From NCBI RefSeq assembly GCF_047663525.1, contig NC_092607.1, positions 5,427,001 through 5,491,000 of the forward strand: a stretch of DNA of 64,000 bases. Reading direction: 5' to 3'. Of this stretch, positions 10,607-19,635 are shown in pieces. Under the pieces are notes generated by a model. The model had not been told where the DNA came from and searched no databases. It saw only the letters and a program-made list of their open reading frames with translations. The stretch is from Anas platyrhynchos. Its lineage: Eukaryota > Chordata > Aves > Anseriformes > Anatidae. Positions within the stretch are counted from its first letter, which is position 1; the number at the start of each line of letters is the position of its first letter. The position numbers and the translations under genes are program-made.

Positions 10607-13429
10607 CAGTGCACAATAAGTGGATTTTTTTAAGACTTGACAATATACAAATATAACAAGAAATACAAAAATTAAAGAGAAATTAGAGTCCTTGTGAGCA
10701 GCAAAAGAGCTTTCATCTTTCAGCACTTGCTAAGAACTTTCAGTTTCCCAATCTAGTGCCTTCTTGACAAAGCTGCTTGGGAAGAAACCCTCCTTAAGCA
10801 GTTACCCTTGCCAATTAGAGGTCACAGTAACACGCTGGCTAATGCCTCCTAACTCAACTTGTGGAAGATGACAGCTTTTTGGAATATTGCCCGAGGTAGC
10901 CTTCAGCCAGTGCCAGTACACTCCCTGACCTATAAACCAGGCATTTGAACGATGAACAGCAGGGACTGAATAAAAAGAGGCACGAGTATGAGTGGAGAAT
11001 TAAATAATTAATAAAGTGTTAAGTAAAATGGCAGAGGGAGGTGAGGTGGCATCTAGCAAGAGGGGAAACGAGGAGCAAGTGCCCCTGTGATTGCATTTAA
11101 AATTCAAATCATCCTGCAACTGAGCTATCACATGTGGCCACAGCCTAAGTAGGCAGGAACAGCAGTAGGGGAGGTTAAGGTGTAATTACTTGGGCTACGA
11201 TTTTCAGAATTTGATTATCAGAATTAAGGAGCATTACAAAATTTCCAAGGGCTACTCAGAGCAAGAAAAGACATCTTAAAATCATATCTTTCCAGCCAAG
11301 GTGTTTGTCTAGGATTTGATTCACTTCTCCAATGTGAGTCAAAGAATAAGCATAGACAAACAGGTCTAGATAAAAATAGGGAACAAATTGAGTGCACACC
11401 CAGAGATGAGAGAAGTTTACACTTCAGCTATTTGCAAAAAGCCCGTCCATTTCTCATTCCCAGTTTCTTTTCAGCTTTATCCTCCTGTCTCCGCAGCACA
11501 GACAAGACCAAGAGAAGAGCTAGGGAGATAGAAATCAAACTATTCCTGGCCACAGCTAGTCTTGGTGAGGGTTTTGTCCTTCTCGCTTGGTCTAAAGGAT
11601 CAGTGGTTCCCTGAATCTTTAGAGATGAAATAGGAAACACATGCTTCCACTCAGACACTTCTTCCCAACCTGAGCTTGGAGCTGCCACAAGAAGGATGGT
11701 TTAGCCTATCACAGACCATGGAGTCTATAGCAGTAGCATAAAAGGGCCACAAAAACCTTACAGGTATTGGGCTGCCCCCCACTAGCTCCAGCACAGGGAA
11801 CCAGGGATACCCCAGCCATGTGCAGCATCGGAGCCCCCAGCTGCCAAGGGGACCACAGGACAGCACAGGTCAGTACTCCTTTAAGTTACAGCCTGGATGC
11901 ACAGCATCCAAGAAGGTGGAGAAGGTTATTTCTGTTCTGTCCTCACAAGGTTATCTCAAAAATGTCTTAGGAACACAGATACTTTGGAAAGCCCTACCCT
12001 ATAGCACCTGTATTACCCAGACAGATTCTGAGGTACAACTGTGCAATGGATCTGACACCTGCAGTTTTTTACATTACCTCCAGTGCTATCTGGTAACTCC
12101 AAGGTGCCTTAAGTAAAGGAGACCAGGTGAGAAACAGCAGCCAGAGATAAGGAGTGCTACACAACAGTCATGAACCCTCAAAACACAGCTAGAGGAATTC
12201 CCACAATTCAGGGCAACTTCAAGCTAGGAAAAACTAGAACAGATCCTTAGGAAAAAAAAAAGTCACAGGTGGATTTTTTTAACCCTTAAATATATCAACT
12301 GTTAAAGATTCAATACATCCTTGAGGGATGTTTTTCTGGAAGCATATGAAGGAGTTGCTCTACTTTGCACAGGGAGGATGGTCACTGGTGTAAGAGATCC
12401 ACACTCATACAGTCAACCTCCAGCGCAGTTTTGTAGCCCATAACTTCCCCTTATGAAACAAAACATCTGGAAACAACTTCTCCTGAGAACTTGACTGATT
12501 TGCTTTCTCCCACTGTATACCAGGCTCCCAAGGTAAGAGCAGTCAATAGTGACTACAGGAATTGGGTTTAAGCAATAAGCAAGTATACGCCCCAATGATC
12601 CATAAGCAGAACATGCATGATTTGCTAGGCTAAGCACTAAATTAATATAGATCTGATCAGCTGCACTGGTAAGTCGGTGTGGAATACAAGGATGTCCAGC
12701 TAAGTTTAGCATCTCTAGGTAGCTCTGTGCAGCTTTGCTGTAGAAGAATAGAGCATACAGCATATCTCCCACCAAGCAGCAGGACTAGCTCCAGTGCTTC
12801 TTCCAATAAGTACCCCACTTCCCTTCCTACAGCTTCAGCAGTAATTACATCACACAGACTGAATTTACCTCTCCTTGAGTTCTTTGCCAAAGAGAAATTG
12901 GTCAGCAGTAATCAGAGAGCATCCAGTGGAGAGGTGACACCTGCAATTTATTTCAGGTCTCAACAATAGCTCAGCCTTACAACTCAGGTTGGCTTATTGT
13001 TTTGCCTCCAGGACAAGCCAGTTGCTATTTAAGGAGTGCTGGCCAGAGAGCTGTCTAATGGTCTCTCACTGAATCTAGAGCTGAAGCTGCACTGTATCAG
13101 AAGTTCACATTGCATCAGTGGATTAACTGAAGCCAGACCTCAGGGATCACACGGTCCTGCCACAGTACAGCACTAAGTCACCACACATAGTGGTCGCAGC
13201 AACAGCTATTTGTACTCAGGAGAAAAAGAGTAGAAGACCATAGCTGTGGTTCCCTCCATAAACCTCAACACCACTGCTTAGAGGCTTTAAAGCAAGTTTT
13301 CAGAATACAGATCCACCCATTTTTTCCAGCTAAGCAGTGATATTGCCCTTGAAGATGGGAAAATTATAGCTCACATCTGATAAGCAGCACTCACAGCGCC
13401 ACTCCAGAAAAGAAGAGAAAGTAAGCATT
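10607..13429. other. Noncoding DNA downstream of the PLIN3-type gene
   Basis: No repeat found. Minus-strand ORFs at 12775-12413 and 12890-12657 are open for 77-120 codons but show no domain; they were not accepted as exons. Confidence 0.45.
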
Positions 13430-13812
13430 TTTGCATGCAGTAGTTTTATTTTAAACAGTTATGCTAGGTCATATACATACAGCTTCTAGGAAGAGTTCTT
13501 TACATTGCATACTGTGTTGAAGGATTAGGACCAACAGCAGATATCGCGTGAGTACAGGCATTACATGGATACACCATGGAAGGCCATGCCTTAGACAGCT
13601 TGCTAGGGAGGTGGGGGCACTGGAGACCTTCAGGTCTGTATCTTGAGCCAATGCTCAGCCACCAGCACCAAGGAGCAGTCCTACTAACCTCCATTACCCC
13701 CTGAAATTTATTACCCAATGATTATTCAGTGTGACAGCTCCACCTTCAGCTGGGAAGTAGGGTAAAGCTATCAAAGTCCAAGCTCCCAGGCCTGCGCTCA
13801 GGGCCTTGCCTT
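13430..13812 (-). other. PLIN3: 3' UTR of the PLIN3-type gene
   Basis: About 380 bases between the stop codon and the first minus-strand AATAAA (13450-13445). The end at about 13430 is inferred from the usual 10-30 base distance between signal and cleavage site. No repeat is seen inside. Confidence 0.65.
13445..13450 (-). terminator. Poly(A) signal AATAAA of the PLIN3-type gene
   Basis: TTTATT on the plus strand reads AATAAA on the minus strand, about 365 bases after the stop codon. It is the first canonical signal downstream of the CDS. Confidence 0.65.
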
Positions 13813-14199
13813 TCACAGGGAGGAGGCAGGAGCTTCATGAGCCCCTGCTTCCTCCTGCAAGGCCTCCTCCTGCAGAGTTTCCTCCTCCTGAGGAGAGAAG
13901 GGTCCCACCAGCCAGGACGGAGGCCGGTTGTCCTTCAGGTAGTCCAGCAGCTCCTCCATGTACTCCTGGATCACAGCCAGCTTCCCCTGGCTCTGGGCCA
14001 AGACACTGCTGGACAAGTCCTGGAAGGAATTCGCTGCTGAGAAAAAAGCACGAAGCTCTTCTATGGTATTAAGGGATTGTTTCACCTTATCCTGAAGGCT
14101 TGAGGGAAGGCCTCGGATTGCAGACACAATTTTACAACAGGTGATTTGCAGCTGCTGCGTGATGCTGCGTGCCATCAGCAGGGCCAGAGACTCCATCTC
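13813..14199 (-). CDS. PLIN3: PLIN3-type gene, last coding exon
   Basis: The acceptor is GCCTCTTCCCAG before GAGATGGAG; the stop TGA is at 13815-13813. It codes residues 314-441. Seen motifs are ARSITQQLQITC, SFQDLSSSVLAQS, YLKDNRPPSWLVGPF and an acidic tail. The tail contains a short duplication (TLQEEALQEEAG) that mammalian PLIN3 lacks. Confidence 0.93.
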   Translation of the reverse strand, partial: EMESLALLMARSITQQLQITCCKIVSAIRGLPSSLQDKVKQSLNTIEELRAFFSAANSFQDLSSSVLAQSQGKLAVIQEYMEELLDYLKDNRPPSWLVGPFSPQEEETLQEEALQEEAGAHEAPASSL

Positions 14200-17196
14200 C
14201 TGGGAAGAGGCAGAAAGGACAAGTTCAGGAGTACATTAATTAAAGAAAAGTAAAAGGGCTTGGGGCTTCTCCTTGCTCTCCCCCAGGGAGATACCTCTGG
14301 CTCTGCAGAGCTGGCAGATCTGCTGTCTTCAGGAAGCTTCCTAGTCCAGTCCAGCCACATCTGGCACAGTTTCTCCTGCCCTTCCTGAAGCTTTTTATTA
14401 AAGCCTTGCTTAAACACCTCAATCTGTGCCGGGGAAAAAAAAAAGTTGGTGTCAGGACACATCAGCTGAGGCCAAGACAACCTCTTGGTCACCTCCTGGC
14501 CTCCAACAGGGAGGCCAGGCTCTGCCTACCAGTTCAATGATGGAGTGAAGCTGTCCAAGAGCCTCCTGCATGCCCTGCCAGATCCGCTTCATTTTATCTG
14601 AAGAGTGCAGGTAGGCAAACTGGCGAAGTTCATCAGAGAGAGAGCCCAACCGCACAAAGTACCTCCTCGTCTCCTGCTGCTGCTCCACAGACATTATACC
14701 TGCATCCTCCTCAGATGCTGCCAGTTTGGCTGGGGAAAGAGACAGTACCTGTAAGCAGCTGATCAAAGGTTCTTACCAAGCAGAGCTAAGAAGAGGCAGG
14801 AAACCTTTGACTAGGAGTCAGGAAGCCTCCAGCATGGCACTTTCCACTAGCCACATTCCAAAGGAATGGGGCTGACCACCCTCCAATTGATGATCCCATT
14901 ACAGATAGTCACATGTTGTTTCCTGACCTAATTCCTCATTTCCAATGGGGAGAGAGTTGTCTTCTTCTGTTCTCCACAGCACAGCTTCTGCTCTGCTCAC
15001 AGCCATCTGGCCCACTCTGGAGTCCATGACCATCCCCACACTGCTGGTTACTGCAGATCTGGCAGCTTCCACACTGCTGTGAATAGCGCCCTTAGTTGCA
15101 TCTATCACCTCTGTCACTCTGCTGCTCACAGCATCCTTTGCCTCTGCCACTGTGGATGACACCAGCTCTTTTGTTTCAGAGATAACCTGCAGAAGAGATT
15201 TATGTCAGGTAAGGGCTTAGGGTGAACTGCACTAGAAGGACTCTGCATAGTGTCTGCTTATTACGTGCTCCTATAGGAGCTTGTACTGTGCACCTAAGGA
15301 GTATTTCATTCCTTCTGGGAAGCTACCTCACTCCCAAGCTTAGAAAGCCTGCAATGACCAGCCTGGGATGCACTACCTTTAAGTCTCACCTGGTCCACTG
15401 GCTTTTGAAGGAGTGGGACCTTTTCCCCTAGTTTATCCAAACCTTTGGAGGCATACTCATTTGCTGCAGCAACTGTTTATAAAGAAAAAAAGTGTTAAAG
15501 CTTGTGGGATAGAACAGCAGGAAAAACAAGTCCTATCTTCCAGAGAACAGTGCTCTGCAAGGAGCCTGGATCAAAGTCTCCACCCAGGCCACCAGGCCAA
15601 GCATACTCTGCTATAAGCTGAATTTGTAGAGCAGCTTCTTAGTCTCCACATAGATCTATTCACTTTGATAGCAGCCAATTTTTACTTGCATGGACATAGC
15701 CATCTACACTTATTTCCCTCCTGTAGGTCCTTGAATAAAGTTCAAGTGTAGTCCTTATCTCTATAAAGGAAAAAAAAATGCCCCAAACCCCAGTATGCCA
15801 AGGATCCAGGTTCAAGTAGTAACCAACAGGACAGGGATACCCACTCTGGGCTTAAAGTGAACAAGAAGAGGCCTTTTCCTGCAGCCTCTGCAAAGGTACA
15901 AGAATCAAGCTATGAGCAACTGATATACAAGACTTTGGACCTGGCAAGATCAGCTTTAGAGCAGCCAAACTCAATACTCATCTTCCAGGGAAAACATCCC
16001 TCTAGCACATTACCCAGAGTAAGACTCAGCTTTTTGACATTATGAATAAGTCTGGAGTTGTCCTTTTACCATGGAGGAGAGGTGCATTCCCACACCCTAG
16101 GGCTCCTTTCAGAGCTGGAAGGAGAGAGAGACCTTCAGAAGCAGCTGCAGACCTCCTTTTCCCCAGGGAGTTACCTTGAGGCTCCAGTGTAGTCAGAAGT
16201 GGCTGCACACAGCTGGCTGTGGCTTCAGTCATGCTCTTCACTCCTTTCTCTGCTGCATCACAGACAGACCTGATGTAGGGGTGGCTCTCCTTAGTGGAGG
16301 CATAAGCGGTAGAAACCATGTCACAGGCAGAGCTGACAAAGGTCAGGTTAGCCATCTGATTTACTGCATCCTAAAAGGGGAAAGTAGTCATGAAGCTTGC
16401 AAACATGACACTGAGCACGCAACTATGTGGTGTTGCACCAAAATTTCAACTTGCCTGTTCAAGTGACCTGCCATAAGGTAAGCAAGACAAGCCTTGCTTA
16501 GACATTTGCCTTAAAGTCCACAAACAGACTTTAAAACACCTGTGGAGCACTGACACTTATATCCAGTCCATCATGGAGAGGTTTTCCTCCAGTGCAACAC
16601 TACCCAAGGGACTTCTGAGTCCGCAGACAACCTCAGTGCTTCTGGACACATATCCAGTTCTAGTTCATTTTGTAGAGCTATTTAACAACCCAGCACCCCA
16701 AAGAGAGCTTCACCTAAACAGGATCAGGTAGGTTGTAAACAAACAGGCTTTACACTGCTCTGTAACAAGTATGAAGTTGGTCATGGGGAACAAGGCAAGC
16801 ACAGGGGGTTCCTGGGCTGCTGGAACATGGGAACCTTTCCACAGGAGCATTGCCAGTAGCAAGCCAGGCTCTTGGCTACAGTATGAGATGCACATCTCTC
16901 CTAGCCAAGGACCAGGTCATTTCACTTAGCCTAAGAGGTTATCCCAAGGGCCCTCATGTGTACCTGGGGCTGTGCTACCACCCCTATTTGCAGAGGGGCT
17001 GTAAGGCACAGACTGAGCAGAGATGTTCCTTCCTCCACACAGGCAGAGCCTCAGCCACAGCAGGGCCACCTGCTAATACATGCACCCCAGAGCTGCCACT
17101 CATTTCATCTCACAGGGCACCTACCTGTTGCTCCTCTTCCTTCATCTCTGGGGAGCTCTTCACAGCATCCTCTTTATCAGGCATAGCAGAGGCCAT
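13813..17196 (-). CDS. PLIN3: Perilipin-3-type lipid-droplet coat protein (7 coding exons, 441 aa)
   Basis: Spliced CDS on the minus strand: 17196-17125, 16370-16175, 15472-15390, 15186-14928, 14729-14530, 14423-14295, 14199-13813. These sum to 1326 nt (441 codons plus TGA), close to mammalian PLIN3 (about 434 aa). All introns are GT-AG and all phases agree. Order of domains: short acidic N-terminus (1-24); PAT region (about 25-117) with DMVSTAYASTKES and VCDAAEKGVK; 11-mer amphipathic repeat region (about 118-204) with ATKGAIHSSVEAARSAV; C-terminal four-helix bundle (about 220-425) with YFVRLGSLS, QEGQEKLCQMWLDW, SFQDLSSSVLAQS and the closing WLVGPF. Family knowledge: PLIN3/TIP47 is cytosolic and coats nascent lipid droplets through the 11-mer helices; it was first described as a mannose-6-phosphate-receptor tail binder. 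QQQ before the YFVRLGSLS motif and the SFQDLSSS motif favour PLIN3 over PLIN2. It could be a PLIN3-like paralogue rather than the single-copy orthologue, because no usual neighbours are visible. Confidence 0.93.
14295..14423 (-). CDS. PLIN3: PLIN3-type gene, helix-bundle exon 2
   Basis: The acceptor has a strong polypyrimidine tract (TTTTTTTTTTCCCCGGCACAG), and the donor is CCAGAG/GTATCT. The exon codes 43 residues (271-313) including LQEGQEKLCQMWLDW, conserved in PLIN3 and PLIN2. The C-terminal part of the exon (EDSRSASSAEPE) is an acidic, serine-rich linker. Confidence 0.92.
14530..14729 (-). CDS. PLIN3: PLIN3-type gene, helix-bundle exon 1
   Basis: The acceptor is TTTCCCCAG before CCAAACTGG, and the donor GAACTG/GTAGGC. 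The exon codes residues 204-270. SVEQQQETRRYFVRLGSLSD is the conserved start of the C-terminal bundle. It ends EALGQLHSIIEL in phase 0. Confidence 0.92.
14928..15186 (-). CDS. PLIN3: PLIN3-type gene, 11-mer amphipathic repeat exon
   Basis: The acceptor is CTTCTGCAG before GTTATCTCTG, and the donor is GAATTAG/GTCAGG. The exon codes residues 118-203 plus one base. It opens with ISETKELVSS and continues with alternating Ala/Val/Ser/Thr and charged residues (AKDAVSSRVTEVIDATKGAI), the pattern of the 11-residue repeats that fold into an amphipathic helix on lipid-droplet surfaces. It ends LPIGNEEL, matching the LPLTDAELA region of mammalian PLIN3. Confidence 0.92.
15390..15472 (-). CDS. PLIN3: PLIN3-type gene, small PAT-end exon
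   Basis: This 83-nt exon was found by phase and similarity; it is too short to stand out as an ORF. The acceptor is TTTATAAACAG and the donor GACCAG/GTGAGA. It completes codon 90 and codes 91-117, with EYASKGLDKLGEKVPLLQKP. This corresponds to the EYA-x-x-GLDKLEE-x-LP-x-L segment at the end of the mammalian PAT region. Confidence 0.9.
16175..16370 (-). CDS. PLIN3: PLIN3-type gene, PAT-domain exon
   Basis: The acceptor CCCCTTTTAG precedes GATGCAGTAAATC, and the donor is CAAG/GTAACT. The exon codes residues 25-89 plus one base of codon 90. It contains the PAT signature: SSACDMVSTAYASTKE, then SVCDAAEKGVKSMTEA, ending LEPQ. This is the strongest single match to the perilipin family in the window. 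Confidence 0.93.
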
Positions 17197-17201
17197 CGCA
17201 G
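17125..17201 (-). CDS. PLIN3: PLIN3-type gene, first coding exon
   Basis: The exon follows an acceptor (TTGCAG, ending at 17202) and ends before the donor GTAGGTGCC. Five bases of 5' UTR precede the ATG at 17196-17194. It codes 24 residues starting MASAMPDKEDAV and ending EEEQQ, acidic and poorly conserved as in other PLIN3 N-termini. A second in-frame ATG four codons later could also be used. It ends in phase 0. Confidence 0.88.
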
Positions 17202-18313
17202 CTGCAATGCAAGTAGTACCATGGTTTAAGAGAAATTCAACCAAACCGCTAGCGAGCCTCCAGAGGAGCTCCCCTTCCTAACATAAATCAGGAGACTTTT
17301 TTTTTTTAGTGTCCATTAAGGACAGATCCCAGAATGAGTCTCACAGAAACAAAGTTGTGTTTTTGCAATAGAAGGTGTTTTTGCAGTGGAAAATTCCACT
17401 AACCTTGTACATTCAGAAGTGATTGTGCAGGCACAACAGTAGCATAGCAGCAGGGAGTATGTTAAGAAGATAAGGTCCTGCTGTCCCAAAACAAGGAGGA
17501 TAGCTAAGAAAAACAGGATGAGCAGTGTGAAATCAGTAAAAAACAAGTCATGGGCCCTCAAATCACGAGAGAAGGGAAAAAAAGGAAAAGGAGAAATTAA
17601 CAGTTGGTCAAATAGAGTTGGACACATATGGTATAGTAGTCAATGTGAAGTAGGTTGTGAACCTGTAGCACTCAGCCAGTGAGGAACAGGGAAGGAATCA
17701 AGCATCAGGTAGTAGAGAATATAAGGTTTTGGTATACTTTTAACATGCACCCCTGCTTGCAGGATGCCTGCCATTGCAATCCAATTGCAAATAAGAATAG
17801 CTTCAAAGACAACCCTGTCTGAGAAATTGAGATACTTCTCACAGTCCCCTCCCCTTATAGGGGAAAAGGGTCTAGGGAATTTCCAAAGCCAGCTAATGTT
17901 TAGGTTTCACATTGCCCTCATTCCCCTTATATAAAGGAAGTCTTTCCCCACTCTAGATCTCTGTTAGAGAGAGATCATATCGATAGTGAGCACTCTGCTT
18001 AGGAGAGGGATCTGGTACCTCTTTCCTCCCCACCAAGGCTTAGAGAAGCTCTTGTACTAGGAGAGGGGTAGTAACAGCAGATTTAGAGGAAAAAGGAAAA
18101 AGAAGAGACACATTCAGAAGTCTGCTCTCCTGCCAAAAGCACAGCCCAACCCCACCCAGCTTTCTACACAACACCAGCACAGGCCATACCTAACCCTTCA
18201 GCCAGGATCACAGGCAATCATGTATTAATTAAGACTCATTTCACTCTGTGATTAAACAATGTAAGACACATTTAAACATGAACCTGGAGGTCACAAAACA
18301 GGTACAGCCTCAC
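17202..18313 (-). other. Proposed intron 1 of the PLIN3-type gene
   Basis: Noncoding stretch with stops in all frames. It ends in a TTGCAG acceptor. A short T-run lies near 17300. No recognisable repeat or second gene is seen. Confidence 0.4.
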
Positions 18314-18405
18314 CAACCAAAAGCTTTCCCTCCTGTAGCAAACAGTACCTTTTTCCCCCCTGTTGAAGGTAAGCAGATAACCAGCAAGAAGGAACCAGGC
18401 ACCAC
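18314..18405 (-). other. PLIN3: Proposed noncoding first exon of the PLIN3-type gene
   Basis: Inference. The coding ATG lies five bases into an exon, so an upstream noncoding exon must exist. A TATA box at 18431-18437 predicts a start near 18405, and the best donor downstream is GGTTG/GTGAGG at 18314/18313. An alternative donor is AAG/GTACTG about 35 bases earlier. The intron to 17202 would be about 1.1 kb. Confidence 0.35.
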
Positions 18406-18430
18406 ACCATGCTGCCCCCCTGCTCCCCGC

Positions 18431-18437
18431 CTTTATA
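18431..18437 (-). promoter_or_regulatory. TATA box of the PLIN3-type gene
   Basis: Minus-strand TATAAAG in a GC-rich context (CATATAAAGGCGGGG), 1.2 kb upstream of the first coding exon. The 100 bases upstream hold a TGACTGA-like AP-1 half-site near 18475 and a run AGGACCCAGGGTC at 18504-18516 that only loosely resembles a DR1 nuclear-receptor element. Confidence 0.5.
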
Positions 18438-18763
18438 TGCTGGATGGGGAAGTGAGCTGGGGAGGGACACGAGTGACTGACAGCTCTGGGAAGCAGCAGA
18501 AAGGACCCAGGGTCTGTCCTGGCCTATGAGAAGTGGAAAAGGGCAGTGATGGGTCCTGCAGCGTCTCATTAATTGCTCTGTAATCAAGCAGGTACACCTG
18601 GCTCTGGGCAGGGCAGCTTCTTTCAGAGGTTCCTGCAAATGGAGAGAAGCAAGGTTGGTGTAGCCTTCTATGGCCTTACATGAGCTTCCACAACTTTTTG
18701 TGATCATCTTCTAAGATCTTGCATCAGGTCACGGGTACAGTCTGGAAATAGAAATTTCTTGCC
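18438..18763. other. Upstream flank of the PLIN3-type promoter
   Basis: GC-moderate sequence without repeats. It may contain proximal promoter elements, none certain. Confidence 0.35.
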
Positions 18764-18781
18764 TTTTTTTTTTTTTTTTTT
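18764..18781 (+). repeat. Poly(T) run, 18 bases
   Basis: Uninterrupted T-run about 120 bases before the CR1 copy at 18903. Confidence 0.9.
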
Positions 18782-18902
18782 AATTGGTAAATAATAACCA
18801 GAAAAGAAAAGGAAATAAAGAGATCTAGAGAAGGGCTTCACTCCTAATGTGGGATTCCTATTGCTTTTATCTGACAGTGCTTGAAGTTTAATGCTGGAAA
18901 TA

Positions 18903-19635
18903 CTGAAAAAAGGGAAACACCCCTCCCCTTTTAAAAAGGTAGAAAGGGGGTCCTGGGGAACTACAGACCAGTGAGCCTCACCTCTGTGCCTGGCAAGATC
19001 ACGGAAAAGATCCTCCTGGAAGCAATGTCAAGTCGCATGCAAGACAAGGAGGTGATCCAAGACAGCCAGCACAGCTTCACCAAGGGCAAATCGTGCCTGA
19101 CCAACTGGTGGCTTTCTATGGTGGAGTGACTGCAGCAGTTGACAGACGAAAACCAACCAATGTCATCTACCTGGACTTCTACAAGGCCTTTGATATGGTC
19201 CCACATGACATCCTGGCCTCCAAATTGGAGAGAGATGGGTTTGATGGGTGGGACATTCAGTGGGTAAGGAATTGAAGGAAATTGAAGGAAATGAACGTCA
19301 TTACAGCCTTTCAGTACTTGAAGGAGGCATATAAAAAAAGATGGAGAGCAACTCTGCTCAATCAGATATCGACAGGAGGAGGTGGAATGGTTTTAAACTA
19401 AAAGAAGGGAGTTTTAGATTAGTGGTTAGAAGGAAATTTTTCACCCAGTTGATGGTGAGGCACTGGAACAGGTTTCCCAGAGAGGTTGTGGATGCCCCGT
19501 CTCTGGAGGTGTTCAAGACCAGGGTAGATGAGGCCCTGAGCAACCTGATCTAGTGGGTGGCATCGCCATGGCAGGGGTGTTGGAACTGGATGATCTTGGT
19601 GATCCCTGCCAAACTGAGCCATTCTATGATTCTAG
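18903..19635 (+). mobile_element. CR1 LINE with internal deletion and intact 3' end
   Basis: 18950-19275 reads CR1 ORF2 (FTKGKS, then [55 protein letters not shown]). It then jumps straight to the 3' segment, WNGFKLKEGSFRLVVRRKFF and VVDAPSLEVFKTRVDEALSNL, and ends CCATTCTATGATTCTAGG. The part coding the catalytic FADD motif is missing. The junction carries a perfect 10-bp tandem repeat ATTGAAGGAA at 19271-19290. It is the same segment as the CR1 at 2995-3912 but in opposite orientation. Confidence 0.93.

Noticed and set aside
12413-12890. Minus-strand ORFs just downstream of the PLIN3-type gene
   Set aside because: Considered as exons of a neighbouring gene, but no family match, and candidate splice sites do not connect them.
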